Positions 48,992-57,965 of a stretch of DNA of 64,000 bases are shown piece by piece. Position numbers and translations under genes: made by a program. Below the pieces are notes generated by a model. The model was not told the DNA's origin. It saw only the letters and a program-made list of their open reading frames with translations, and searched no databases. The number at the start of each line of letters is the position of its first letter. Within the stretch, counting starts at the first letter, position 1. This DNA is from Pseudoflavonifractor sp050943825 (GTDB lineage Bacteria > Bacillota > Clostridia > Oscillospirales > Oscillospiraceae): assembly GCF_050943825.1 (NCBI RefSeq), contig NZ_JBMNPX010000003.1, positions 186,001-250,000 of the forward strand. Direction: 5' to 3'.

Positions 48992-50227
48992 ATGAAAGAC
49001 CCCATCCGCTGGACACTCAACCACATGCCCAAGAGCGAGGATCGCGAACTCTCTATCATGGCCCTGGACAACGTGACCAAGGCCCGTTCCTTCCACGGCA
49101 GCTTCCCCCAGTACTCCATCACCCCTCTGGCCCGGCTGGACGGCATGGCCAAGTACCTGGGCCTTGGCGGCGTGTACGTCAAGGACGAGAGCTACCGCTT
49201 CGGCCTGAACGCCTTTAAGGTGCTGGGCGGCTCCTTCGCCATGGCCCGGTATATCGCCAAGGAGATGGGCCGGGACGTGTCCGACATGACCTACGACTAT
49301 CTCACCAGCGAGGCCTTCCGCAAGGAATTCGGACAGGCCACCTTCTTCACCGCCACCGACGGCAACCACGGCCGCGGCGTGGCCTGGGCCGCCAACAAGC
49401 TGGGCCAGAAGGCTGTGGTACATATGCCCAAGGGCTCCAGCCAGTCCCGCTTTGACAACATCGCCAAGGAGGGCGCTCAGGTCACCATCGAGGAGGTCAA
49501 CTACGACGACTGCGTCCGTATGGCCGCCGCCGAGGCCGAGCAGACCGAGCACGGCGTCATCGTCCAGGATACCGCCTGGGACGGCTACGAGGAGATCCCC
49601 TCCTGGATCATGCAGGGCTACGGCACCATGGCCAGCGAGGCCGCCGAGCAGCTGCGCCAGTGCGAGGTGAACCGCCCCACCCACGTGTTCGTTCAGGCCG
49701 GTGTGGGCTCTCTGGCCGGCGCTGTGGTGGGCTACTTCACCAACCTCTACCCCAATAACCCGCCCAAGTTCGTGGTCATGGAGGCCGCTGCCGCCGACTG
49801 TCTGTACAAGGGCGCTGTGGCCGGCGACGGCAAGCCCCGCATCGTCACCGGTGACCTCCAGACCATTATGGCCGGTCTGGCCTGCGGCGAGCCCAACACC
49901 CTGTCCTGGGACATCCTGCGCAACCATGTCTCCGCCTTTGTCTCCTGCCCCGACTGGGTCAGCGCCAAGGGCATGCGGATGCTGGGCGTGCCCGTGAAGG
50001 GCGACCCTGTGGTCATCTCCGGTGAGTCGGGCGCCGTGGGCATGGGCGTGCTGGACGCCATCATGTCCGACGACACCTACAAGGACCTCCGGGAGGCCCT
50101 GGAGCTGGACCGCTTCAGCCAGGTGCTCATGTTCTCCACCGAGGGCAACACCGACCCGCTGAAGTTCCGCCGCGTGATTTGGGACGGCGAGTACCCCACC
50201 ACCGACTCTCCCCAGCGCGCATACTGA
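48992..50227 (+). CDS. ygeX: Diaminopropionate ammonia-lyase
   Basis: PLP enzyme of fold type II that converts 2,3-diaminopropionate to pyruvate and two ammonia. It has 411 residues. The PLP lysine is K76 in RFGLNAFKVLGGSFA, which matches the position in E. coli YgeX. The glycine-rich phosphate loop appears in QAGVGSLAGAVVGY, and ATDGNHGRGVAWAA is the asparagine loop. In the anaerobic purine-degradation clusters of gut bacteria this gene is linked with ygeY and ygeW, exactly as here; 2,3-diaminopropionate is the proposed intermediate. AGGCGAGGCAGC precedes the ATG. Confidence 0.93.
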   Translation: MKDPIRWTLNHMPKSEDRELSIMALDNVTKARSFHGSFPQYSITPLARLDGMAKYLGLGGVYVKDESYRFGLNAFKVLGGSFAMARYIAKEMGRDVSDMTYDYLTSEAFRKEFGQATFFTATDGNHGRGVAWAANKLGQKAVVHMPKGSSQSRFDNIAKEGAQVTIEEVNYDDCVRMAAAEAEQTEHGVIVQDTAWDGYEEIPSWIMQGYGTMASEAAEQLRQCEVNRPTHVFVQAGVGSLAGAVVGYFTNLYPNNPPKFVVMEAAAADCLYKGAVAGDGKPRIVTGDLQTIMAGLACGEPNTLSWDILRNHVSAFVSCPDWVSAKGMRMLGVPVKGDPVVISGESGAVGMGVLDAIMSDDTYKDLREALELDRFSQVLMFSTEGNTDPLKFRRVIWDGEYPTTDSPQRAY

Positions 50228-50276
50228 GCAGAGAAACCGTTTGTGATGGAACATACTGAAATGGAGGATGAATACC

Positions 50277-51668
50277 ATGGATTTTGAGCAGATCAAGAAG
50301 GTTTCCGAAGGCTACCGCGCCGATATGACCCGCTTCCTGCGTGAGATGATCTCCTACCCCAGCGAGAGCTGCGAGGAGAAGGAGGTTGTGGCCTGCATCA
50401 AGCGCGAGATGGAGAAGCTGGGCTACGACGAGGTGGAAGTGGACGGCCTGGGCAACGTCATCGGCTGGATGGGCCAGGGCGACAAGATCATCGCCATTGA
50501 CTCCCACATCGACACCGTGGGCATCGGCAACATCAACAACTGGACCCACGACCCCTACAAGGGCTATGAGGACGACGAGGTCATCTACGGCCGCGGCGGC
50601 TCCGACCAGGAGGGCGGCATGGCCTCCGCTACCTACGGCGCCAAGATCATGAAGGACCTGGGCCTCATCCCCGAGGGCTACAAGATCATGGTCGTGGGCT
50701 CCGTCCAGGAAGAGGACTGCGACGGCATGTGCTGGCAGTACATCGTCAACAAGTTCTTCCCCGCCAAGGGCATCAAGAAGGAGCAGGTGGAGTTCGTTAT
50801 CTCCACTGAGCCCACTGACGGCGGCATCTACCGCGGTCACCGCGGCCGCATGGAGATCCGTGTGGACGTGAAGGGCGTCTCCTGCCACGGCTCCGCCCCC
50901 GAGCGCGGCGACAACGCCATCTACAAGATGGCCGACATCCTTCAGGACGTCCGCGCCCTCAACGAGAACGACGACGCCGACGACAAGGAAGTCAAGGGCC
51001 TCGTGAAGATGCTCAACCCCAAGTACAACCCCGAGCACTACGAGGACGCCCGTTTCCTGGGCCGCGGCACCTGCACCACCAGCCAGATCTTCTACACCTC
51101 TCCCAGCCGCTGCGCTGTGGCTGACTCCTGCTCCATCTCCATCGACCGCCGCATGACCGCCGGCGAGACCTGGGATTCCTGCCTGCAGGAGATCCGGGAC
51201 CTGCCCAGCGTGAAGAAGTATGGCGACGACGTGAAGGTCTCCATGTACATGTATGACCGTCCCTCCTGGACCGGCGAGGTGTACGAGACCGAGGCCTACT
51301 TCCCCACCTGGATCAACAAGGAGAACGCCGCCCACGTCCAGGCTCTGGTGGACGCCCACCACGCCCTGTTCGGCGAGGAGCGCATCGGGCCCGAGGGCGC
51401 CATGCACCTGCGTCACCGTCCTCTGATCGACAAGTGGACCTTCTCCACCAACGGCGTTGCCATCCAGGGCCGTTACGGTATCCCCTGCGTCGGCTTCGGC
51501 CCCGGTGCTGAGAGCCAGGCCCACGCCCCCAACGAGATCACCTGGAAGCAGGACCTGGTCACCTGCGCCGCCCTGTACGCCGCCGTGCCCGGCCTGTACA
51601 AGGAGGAGAACAAGACCGCCGATGTGTCCCAGTTCCGCGCCGGCAAGACCGATAATGACATTAAGTAA
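50277..51668 (+). CDS. ygeY: YgeY-type M20 metallohydrolase
   Basis: Zinc-dependent M20 family amidohydrolase of 463 residues. The ATG at 50277 is chosen because GGAGG lies 9 bases upstream, while the ATG three codons earlier directly abuts it. Metal-site motifs: DSHIDTV (H77), GRGGSDQEGG (D110), EED (E145-E147) and a late histidine in ESQAHAPNE. It matches YgeY of the purine/selenate-regulated cluster of E. coli, where the substrate is thought to be a carbamoylated or ureido intermediate. It lies between ygeX and ygeW, with gaps of 49 and 80 bases. Confidence 0.92.
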   Translation: MDFEQIKKVSEGYRADMTRFLREMISYPSESCEEKEVVACIKREMEKLGYDEVEVDGLGNVIGWMGQGDKIIAIDSHIDTVGIGNINNWTHDPYKGYEDDEVIYGRGGSDQEGGMASATYGAKIMKDLGLIPEGYKIMVVGSVQEEDCDGMCWQYIVNKFFPAKGIKKEQVEFVISTEPTDGGIYRGHRGRMEIRVDVKGVSCHGSAPERGDNAIYKMADILQDVRALNENDDADDKEVKGLVKMLNPKYNPEHYEDARFLGRGTCTTSQIFYTSPSRCAVADSCSISIDRRMTAGETWDSCLQEIRDLPSVKKYGDDVKVSMYMYDRPSWTGEVYETEAYFPTWINKENAAHVQALVDAHHALFGEERIGPEGAMHLRHRPLIDKWTFSTNGVAIQGRYGIPCVGFGPGAESQAHAPNEITWKQDLVTCAALYAAVPGLYKEENKTADVSQFRAGKTDNDIK

Positions 51669-51748
51669 GAACCGCTGAGCAAAGCGTAACATACAGAAGC
51701 GCTGAACCCACCAAAACAATTTAAATATTTGAAAAGGAGTCGATCCAC

Positions 51749-52948
51749 ATGGACGCCAAACTGCAGGCCTATATTGACAAGCTGAACGCGCTGAACTTCA
51801 AGGAGATGTACGAGGGTGACTTCTTCCTGACCTGGGAGAAGACCGACGACGAGCTGGAGGCCGTGTTCACCGTGGCCGACGCCCTGCGCTACATGCGTGA
51901 GAACAACATCTCCACCAAGATCTTCGAGTCCGGCCTGGGCATCTCCCTGTTCCGCGACAACTCCACCCGTACCCGCTTCTCCTTCGCCTCCGCCTGCAAC
52001 CTGCTGGGCCTGGAGGTTCAGGACCTGGACGAGGGCAAGAGCCAGATCGCCCATGGCGAGACCGTCCGTGAGACTGCCAACATGATCTCCTTCATGGCCG
52101 ACGTCATCGGCATCCGTGACGATATGTACATCGGCAAGGGCAACGCCTACATGCACGAGGTTGTGGACTCCGTCACCCAGGGCCACAAGGACGGCGTGCT
52201 GGAGCAGAAGCCCACTCTGGTCAACCTGCAGTGCGACATCGACCACCCCACCCAGTGCATGGCCGACATGCTGCACATCATCCACGAGTTCGGCGGCGTG
52301 GAGAACCTGAAGGGCAAGAAGGTCGCCATGACCTGGGCCTACTCCCCCAGCTACGGCAAGCCCCTCTCCGTGCCCCAGGGCGTCATCGGCCTGATGACCC
52401 GCTTCGGCATGGACGTTGTCCTGGCCCATCCCGAGGGCTATGAGGTCATGCCCGAGGTCGAGGAGGTCGCCAAGAAGAACGCCGAGAAGTCCGGCGGCAC
52501 CTTCACCAAGACCAACTCCATGGCCGAGGCCTTCAAGGACGCCGACATCGTGTATCCCAAGAGCTGGGCTCCCTTTGCCGCTATGGAGGAGCGCACCGAC
52601 CTGTACGCCAAGGGCGACAGCGACGGCATCAAGGCTCTGGAGAAGCGCCTGCTGGCCCAGAACGCCGAGCACAAGGATTGGTGCTGCACCGAGGAGCTGA
52701 TGAAGACCACCAAGGACGGCAAGGCTCTGTACCTGCACTGCCTGCCCGCCGACATCAACGGCGTCTCCTGCGTGGACGGCGAGGTCGAGGCCACCGTGTT
52801 CGACCGCTACCGTGACCCCCTGTACAAGGAGGCCTCCTACAAGCCCTACATCATCGCCGCCATGATCTTCCTGGCCAAGTGCAAGGATCCCCAGGCCGTC
52901 CTGAAGGCCCTGGAGGAGCGCGGCACCAAGCGTCAGTTCAGCCTGTAA
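51749..52948 (+). CDS. ygeW: Knotted carbamoyltransferase YgeW
   Basis: Aspartate/ornithine transcarbamylase family protein of 399 residues. The carbamoyl phosphate loop is STRTR (72-76) within FRDNSTRTRFSF. HPTQCMADML and LHCLPADINGVSC are the second-substrate motifs of the YgeW group. Known YgeW enzymes transfer or remove carbamoyl from 2,3-diaminopropionate-related compounds; running in the phosphorolytic direction it would supply carbamoyl phosphate to carbamate kinase, which follows. GAAAAGGAGTCGATCCAC precedes the ATG. The coding sequence is GC-rich with the same codon preference as its neighbours, with no sign of recent transfer. Confidence 0.93.
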   Translation: MDAKLQAYIDKLNALNFKEMYEGDFFLTWEKTDDELEAVFTVADALRYMRENNISTKIFESGLGISLFRDNSTRTRFSFASACNLLGLEVQDLDEGKSQIAHGETVRETANMISFMADVIGIRDDMYIGKGNAYMHEVVDSVTQGHKDGVLEQKPTLVNLQCDIDHPTQCMADMLHIIHEFGGVENLKGKKVAMTWAYSPSYGKPLSVPQGVIGLMTRFGMDVVLAHPEGYEVMPEVEEVAKKNAEKSGGTFTKTNSMAEAFKDADIVYPKSWAPFAAMEERTDLYAKGDSDGIKALEKRLLAQNAEHKDWCCTEELMKTTKDGKALYLHCLPADINGVSCVDGEVEATVFDRYRDPLYKEASYKPYIIAAMIFLAKCKDPQAVLKALEERGTKRQFSL

Positions 52949-53005
52949 GCAATCCGACCATGTAACCCGGGGCGGGGAGGCACCCTCTCCCCCGCCCCGG
53001 ACCGT

Positions 53006-53063
53006 CCCGGCCCGTCCGCAGATACGGCACTCCCGGTATGTGCGGCCGGGCCGGGCCTTTTTT
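53006..53063 (+). terminator. Long intra-operon hairpin between ygeW and arcC
   Basis: An extended stem-loop (arms CCCGGCCCG and CGGGCCGGG, continuing through CCGCA/TGCGG and ATAC/GTAT) followed by CCTTTTTT. A second GC hairpin lies just before it at 52966-53000 (CCGGGGCGGGG arm). No promoter is visible after it, so arcC probably depends on read-through, and the hairpin would set the ygeW:arcC ratio. Confidence 0.75.
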
Positions 53064-53081
53064 AACCGGAGGTAATATTTT

Positions 53082-54026
53082 ATGGATAAAAAACGTATCG
53101 TTATCGCTCTGGGCGGCAACGCCCTGGGCAACAACCTGCCTGAGCAGATGATCGCCGTCAAGCAGACCTCCAAGGCCATCGCCGACCTCATCGAGGAGGG
53201 CCATGAGGTGGTCATTGCCCACGGCAACGGCCCCCAGGTGGGCATGATCCAGGCCGCCATGACCGAGCTGACTCGCTCCAACCCGGAGAAGTACATCCCC
53301 TGCCCCCTGTCCGTGTGCGTGGCCATGAGCCAGGGCTACATCGGCTATGACCTCCAGAACGCCCTCCGTGAGGAGCTGCTGGACCGGGGCATCAACAAGG
53401 GCGTGGCCACCGTGCTGACCCAGGTGGAGGTAGACCCCGCCGACCCCGCCTTCAAGAATCCCACCAAGCCCATTGGCTCCTTCATGACCAAGGAGGAGGC
53501 CGACAAGATGGTGGCCGAGCGCGGCTATGACATCATCGAGGACGCCGGCCGCGGCTACCGCCGTGTGGTGGCCTCTCCCAAGCCCCAGGGCATCGTGGAG
53601 ATTGACACCATCCAGGCCCTGGTGGAGTCCGACCACGTGGTCGTGGCCTGCGGCGGCGGCGGCATTCCCGTGTTCACCACCGAGGGCCACCACCTGAAGG
53701 GCGCCGCCGCGGTCATCGACAAGGACTTCGCCTCCTGCGTCCTGGCCCAGCAGCTCAACGCCGACTGCCTCATCATCCTCACCGCCGTGGAGAAGGTGGC
53801 CATCAACTTCGGCAAGCCCGACCAGAAGTGGCTGGACTCCCTCACCCCCGACGAGGCCCGCAAGTACATGGACGAGGGCCACTTCGCCCCCGGCTCCATG
53901 CTGCCCAAGGTCCAGGCGGCGGTCCAATTCGCCGAGTCCAAGGAGGGCCGCACCGCCCTCATCACCCTGCTGGAGAAGGCCAAGGACGGCATCGCCGGCC
54001 GCACCGGTACCCGCATCCAGGCCTGA
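53082..54026 (+). CDS. arcC: Carbamate kinase
   Basis: Amino acid kinase family enzyme of 314 residues that makes ATP from carbamoyl phosphate and ADP. Signatures: ALGGNALG near the N-terminus, HGNGPQVG, and ACGGGGIPV with IDKDFAS for nucleotide and carbamate binding. ACCGGAGG lies before the ATG. Position directly behind ygeW indicates substrate-level phosphorylation at the end of the pathway. No arginine deiminase gene is present, so this is not an arginine-fermentation arc operon. A bidirectional terminator follows. Confidence 0.95.
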   Translation: MDKKRIVIALGGNALGNNLPEQMIAVKQTSKAIADLIEEGHEVVIAHGNGPQVGMIQAAMTELTRSNPEKYIPCPLSVCVAMSQGYIGYDLQNALREELLDRGINKGVATVLTQVEVDPADPAFKNPTKPIGSFMTKEEADKMVAERGYDIIEDAGRGYRRVVASPKPQGIVEIDTIQALVESDHVVVACGGGGIPVFTTEGHHLKGAAAVIDKDFASCVLAQQLNADCLIILTAVEKVAINFGKPDQKWLDSLTPDEARKYMDEGHFAPGSMLPKVQAAVQFAESKEGRTALITLLEKAKDGIAGRTGTRIQA

Positions 54027-54045
54027 GCAGGTCCTTCCAGTGCAT

Positions 54046-54082
54046 AAAAACGCCCCCGCTGCATCAGCAGCGGGGGCGTTTT
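54046..54082. terminator. Bidirectional terminator between arcC and the exported flavoprotein gene
   Basis: Stem AAAACGCCCCCGCTG/CAGCGGGGGCGTTTT with a 6-base loop, flanked by A and T runs. Confidence 0.92.
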
Positions 54083-54099
54083 CTGTTTCTGGCGGGGAT

Positions 54100-56256
54100 T
54101 TACTGAATCTCGGAGGCCATCACGTCGCCGCAGATGGCGCCGAAGGACACGGCGGCGTCAAAGCCGTTGCCGTAGTTCTGGCCGTCGCGCTCCTCGTAGG
54201 CGCCGATAACGTCGCCGGCGGCGTACAGGCCGGGGATGATCTCGTTGTCGGCGGTGAGGACGTGGGACTGCATGTCAACGCGGATACCGGCGGTGGTCAG
54301 GTAGACGTTGGGGTCCACCCGGATGGCCCACACGCCCTCGCGGGTGTCGATATAGGGCAGGTTGGTGCGGCCCCACTCGTCGGCGGCCTCGGGGCCCTGG
54401 ATGGCCAGGGCGTTGTTGGTGTCGATGGTGGACTGGAGGTTGGGCAGGTTCAGGGCGGCGGAAGCCTCAGCCACGGAGTCATAGTGGACGGCCTCGCCCT
54501 TCTCGAAGATGCCCTCGTAGGTGTTAAAGCCGTAGGCGGCGTTGTTGCGGGTGGAAGCGGCGGCGTCGTCGTCAAAGATGAAGTAGAAGGTGTCGCCGTT
54601 GGCGGGGTCAGCCTTGGCGGCGGACATGACGGCGTGGTTGCTCTTCATGATGTTGCCGAACTGGTCGCCGTTGATGTTGACGATGATGCCGGGGGTGGTG
54701 TAGTGCATGAAGGCAAGCTCGAAGTGGCTGTCGTAGGAGGCCAGGAAGCCGGGCAGGTAGGCCTGCTGATAGTCCACCACGCCGCCATACTTGAGAGCCA
54801 GCTGGATGCCGTCGCCGGTCAGGCTCTCGGGGCAGCTGAAGTAGGAGTCGGCCCACTCGGTGTGGTACTGCTCCAGCATCTCCTTGTTCTTGGCGAAGGA
54901 GCCGGAGGCCAGCATGACCGCGTCAGCGGTGACAGTCCAGCTCTTGCCGTCCTCGCCCTCAGCCTTCACGCCCACGATGCGGCCGGTCTCGTCCTGGATG
55001 AGGTCGGTGACGGGGGTGTTGTAAATGATGCGGGCGCCCTGGTGGGTGATGCGGTCCACGAAGAACTGCATGGCATAGCCTGCGCCGCCCTCATAGCAGC
55101 CGGGGGAGAAATAGGGGCTGGTGTAGGCGTCCTTCACACCCAGGGTGTAGAAGCCCACGCCGATGTTGACCATCCAGTCGTAGAGCTTGCCGGAGTTCTG
55201 GTACATCTGCTTGAGCCAGGGCAGCTCGGTGCGGGCATTGCCGTTCTCGTCGGGCTTGACGATCTTCAGCAGCATGGACTCGGCCACTTCCCAGGGGCCG
55301 CACATGGTGGTGGCCTCACGGCCCAGGCCCCAGTTGGCCCAGGTCTGGGAGTCGGTGCCCACGAAGCCGCCGAAGGCCATGGCCATGGAGCCGCCGGGGA
55401 TGTCGGTCTTCTCGAAGAGGATGACGTTCTCCACGCCGGCCTCCATCAGCCGGGCGGCGGCCAGCAGGCCGGCAGTGCCGGCGCCCATGATGACCACGTC
55501 CACGTCCTCCGTGACCTCCTCAGGCACCACCTCGGGGGCCTCAGGGGCGGCGGAGAAATCGTCCAGGTCGCCGCCGGCCAGCTTGATGGCCTCGGACACG
55601 CCCTGCTTGATGGCGGTGGAGGTGACGGTGGCGCCGGAGACCTCGTCCACGTTCACGCTCTGGGCCTCCACAATGCGGCCGGGGATGCGCTCCACGGCGT
55701 AGGTACCCACGCCCACGGTCTCGTTGTTGGAGGGCACGGTGACGGAGGTGATCTTGCCGTCCACAAACATGGTGGTGACCACGATGGTGCCCTCGTGGCC
55801 GATGACCTCCACGGTGTACTTGCCGTCGGCCACGGTGCCGCCGGTGGCGGACTCGCCCTTGGCCTGGGCCAGGGCGTCGGTGACGGCGGAGCGGACGGCG
55901 TCGGAGGTGTAGGTGGCGCCGGAGACGGCGTCAAACTCGGCGCCCTTCTCCTGGACGGAGGCAGTCAGGGTCTCCAGAGCCTTGCCGCCGATATCGGGGG
56001 TCTCGTCGGCGCCGGTGAGGGTGACGGCAGTGATGGCGTTGGCATCCACAGTAATCTCGGCGGTCACCAGGCCGCCGAAGCCCTGGGCGCTGCCGGTGTA
56101 AGTGCCGGGGGTATAGATGCCCGCCTCAGCAGTGGGCGCGGGGCTGGCGGAACCGGTGGGTGCGGTGCTGGGCTGCGTCTCGTTGGTGCAGGCGGTAACG
56201 GCTGTGAGCAGGGAGCCGGCCAGCACCAGAGCAACTGCGCGGGAGAGCTTCTTCAT
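54100..56256 (-). CDS. Exported FMN/FAD reductase (fumarate/urocanate reductase-like lipoprotein)
   Basis: A 718-residue lipoprotein with signal peptide and lipobox ending LLTAVTAC (lipidated C23). Two FMN-binding domains follow (about residues 45-135 and 140-225), each with an ApbE flavinylation motif: SGAT at T115 and SGAT at T210. The FAD-binding-2 domain starts at about residue 250 (VIMGAGTAGLLAAARLMEAG) and ends with GLYAAGDVIGAYEE and the GNGFDAAVSFG cofactor motif. This is the architecture of extracytoplasmic flavin-based reductases that use fumarate, urocanate, cinnamate-type or other acceptors; the substrate is not readable from sequence. It lies just downstream of the Rnf operon, which contains apbE, but has its own 5' region. 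Confidence 0.88.
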   Translation of the reverse strand: MKKLSRAVALVLAGSLLTAVTACTNETQPSTAPTGSASPAPTAEAGIYTPGTYTGSAQGFGGLVTAEITVDANAITAVTLTGADETPDIGGKALETLTASVQEKGAEFDAVSGATYTSDAVRSAVTDALAQAKGESATGGTVADGKYTVEVIGHEGTIVVTTMFVDGKITSVTVPSNNETVGVGTYAVERIPGRIVEAQSVNVDEVSGATVTSTAIKQGVSEAIKLAGGDLDDFSAAPEAPEVVPEEVTEDVDVVIMGAGTAGLLAAARLMEAGVENVILFEKTDIPGGSMAMAFGGFVGTDSQTWANWGLGREATTMCGPWEVAESMLLKIVKPDENGNARTELPWLKQMYQNSGKLYDWMVNIGVGFYTLGVKDAYTSPYFSPGCYEGGAGYAMQFFVDRITHQGARIIYNTPVTDLIQDETGRIVGVKAEGEDGKSWTVTADAVMLASGSFAKNKEMLEQYHTEWADSYFSCPESLTGDGIQLALKYGGVVDYQQAYLPGFLASYDSHFELAFMHYTTPGIIVNINGDQFGNIMKSNHAVMSAAKADPANGDTFYFIFDDDAAASTRNNAAYGFNTYEGIFEKGEAVHYDSVAEASAALNLPNLQSTIDTNNALAIQGPEAADEWGRTNLPYIDTREGVWAIRVDPNVYLTTAGIRVDMQSHVLTADNEIIPGLYAAGDVIGAYEERDGQNYGNGFDAAVSFGAICGDVMASEIQ

Positions 56257-56486
56257 GGGGATTCTCCTTTCCTATTGCCGGAATCAGAAAAACTATTCAT
56301 TGTATTTTTGACAAAATCGTTAATTTTTCCTGTTCCGGTCATCAAAAATAATTATATCGGAAGGCAGGAGCTGAATCAACGTTACCGAAAGTTTTAAATA
56401 TATTTTTAACAATCTCACAAAAAGTTTGTGATTTCTTTGGCTATTATCCCCTTCCCAGGCAGATGAGACGCAAAGAAAATGACAGA

Positions 56487-56522
56487 AAAAGGAGGCGTGT
56501 CCGGATGGACACGCCTCCTTTT
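56487..56522 (-). terminator. Terminator of the rnf operon
   Basis: Perfect 16-base arms (AAAAGGAGGCGTGTCC) around a 4-base loop, 21 bases beyond the rnfB stop and followed on the minus strand by TTCTG. It separates the rnf operon from the exported flavoprotein gene. The remaining gap (56257-56486) is AT-rich and carries only a weak promoter candidate for the latter (TTGATG-17-TAACGA on the minus strand). Confidence 0.9.
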
Positions 56523-56543
56523 GATTGACAGCGGGGTTGGCGC

Positions 56544-57344
56544 TTACAGCTTCTCGGTGAAGCTCATGCAGCCGGTGGGGCAGCTCTCTACGCAGGTGCC
56601 GCAGCCGGTGCACTTCATGGGATTGACCTGAGCCAGGCAATTGTCCATGGTGATAGCACCCTCGGGGCACACCTTGCTGCACTTGGTGCAGCCGATGCAG
56701 CCGGCCTTGCACACGTCCATAACGGCCTTGCCCCGGTTGTAGTTGGAGCAGCGGTCGAAGACCTTCTGCTTCTTGGGGAAGATGCCGATGACGTGGTTGG
56801 GGCAGACCTTCTCGCACAGGCCGCAGCCGATGCAGGCGTCACGGTCCACCACGGCCACACCCTTCTCAATGCGGATGGCCTGCTGGGGGCAGACGGAGAC
56901 GCAGTCGCCGTTGCCCAGGCAGCCGAAGGCGCAGGCGCCGGCGCCGCCGAAGAGCAGCTTGGCGGCGGAGCAGCTGTGGACGCCCTCATAGTTCATGCGG
57001 GGCTGGGTCTTTTCGCAGTTGCCGCCGCAGCAGACAACGGCCACACGCTCCTCAACGGAGCCGGCCTCCACGCCCAGCACGCCGGCGATCTGAGCCGCGC
57101 AGCCGGCGCCGCCGGGGACGCACAGATTGGTGCGGTCCTCTTCGCCGGAGGCCAGAGCCTTGGCGTAGCCGTCGCAGCCGGCGTAGCCGCAGGCGCCGCA
57201 GTTGGCGCCGGGCAGGCACTCACGGATGGCGGGGAACTTGGGGTCCTCCGGCACAGCCATGACGGTGGACGCGATGACCAGCATGACGGAGCAGATAATC
57301 GCGATAACAACAACCAGAATTACAGCCATCAGAATCGGATTCAT
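56544..57344 (-). CDS. rnfB: Rnf complex subunit B (ferredoxin-type iron-sulfur protein)
   Basis: Electron-entry subunit of the ferredoxin:NAD oxidoreductase. It has 266 residues. An N-terminal membrane helix (about 5-28) is followed by the RnfB-specific 4Fe-4S site with C49, C52 and C57 (GANCGACGYAGCDGYA) plus C75. Then there are four ferredoxin-type clusters: CAFGCLGNGDCVSVCP, CIGCGLCEKVCP, CIGCTKCSKVCP and CTGCGTCVESCP. This cluster-rich form is usual in Clostridia and Acetobacterium. It is the last gene of the operon, 12 bases after rnfA. Confidence 0.96.
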   Translation of the reverse strand: MNPILMAVILVVVIAIICSVMLVIASTVMAVPEDPKFPAIRECLPGANCGACGYAGCDGYAKALASGEEDRTNLCVPGGAGCAAQIAGVLGVEAGSVEERVAVVCCGGNCEKTQPRMNYEGVHSCSAAKLLFGGAGACAFGCLGNGDCVSVCPQQAIRIEKGVAVVDRDACIGCGLCEKVCPNHVIGIFPKKQKVFDRCSNYNRGKAVMDVCKAGCIGCTKCSKVCPEGAITMDNCLAQVNPMKCTGCGTCVESCPTGCMSFTEKL

Positions 57345-57356
57345 GCCGTCACCCCC

Positions 57357-57962
57357 TTAATTTCCAAACAGCGTCTCCACCACACCGGCGAAGCCGTTGA
57401 AGGAGGCGGCCACGATGGCGGCGGAAACCAGGGTGATGGGCAGGCCCTTGAAGGAGTCGGGGGCGTCGCAGGTCTCAGTGCGCATACGCACGCCGGCGAA
57501 CAGGACCATGGCCAGGAAGAAGCCCAGGCCGGAACCGAAGGAGTTGGCCATGGACTGGGCGAAGTTGTAGCCCTCGGTGATGTTCAGCACGGTGACGCCC
57601 AGCACGGCGCAGTTGGTGGTGATGAGGGGCAGGTAGATGCCCAGGGACTTGTACAGGGCGGGGATGTAGCGCTTGAGGACGATCTCAACCAGCTGCACCA
57701 GGGCGGCGATGACCAGGATGAACACTATGGTCTGCAGATAGCCCATGTCGTTGGGGGTGAGCAGGTAGGTCTGGATGGGCCAGGTCACAGCGGTGGCCAG
57801 CAGCATGACGAAGATAACGGCGATGGACATGCCGGCGGCCTGGTCCAGCTTTTTGGACACGCCCAGGAAGGGGCAGATGCCCAGGAAGCGCTGCAGCACG
57901 TAGTTATTGACGAAGACAGCGCTCAGGATGATAAAGAGGAGGTTTCCCCAATCCAGTTCCAT
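57357..57962 (-). CDS. rnfA: Rnf complex subunit A (integral membrane)
   Basis: A 201-residue, six-helix membrane protein of the RnfA/NqrE family: VNNYVLQRFLGICPFLGVSK near the N-terminus and LVTTNC-type ITTNCAVLGVTVLN in the middle. Conserved cysteines in the membrane (FLGICPFLG and TNCAVLG) bind the intramembrane 2Fe-2S cluster shared with RnfE. It lies 3 bases after rnfE and 12 bases before rnfB. It takes part in ion translocation across the membrane. Confidence 0.95.
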   Translation of the reverse strand: MELDWGNLLFIILSAVFVNNYVLQRFLGICPFLGVSKKLDQAAGMSIAVIFVMLLATAVTWPIQTYLLTPNDMGYLQTIVFILVIAALVQLVEIVLKRYIPALYKSLGIYLPLITTNCAVLGVTVLNITEGYNFAQSMANSFGSGLGFFLAMVLFAGVRMRTETCDAPDSFKGLPITLVSAAIVAASFNGFAGVVETLFGN

Positions 57963-57965
57963 TCC

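Noticed and set aside
53082..54026. Arginine deiminase pathway operon because of carbamate kinase
   Set aside because: No arginine deiminase, ornithine carbamoyltransferase of the ArcB type or arginine/ornithine antiporter gene is present; the carbamoyltransferase next to it is of the YgeW type.
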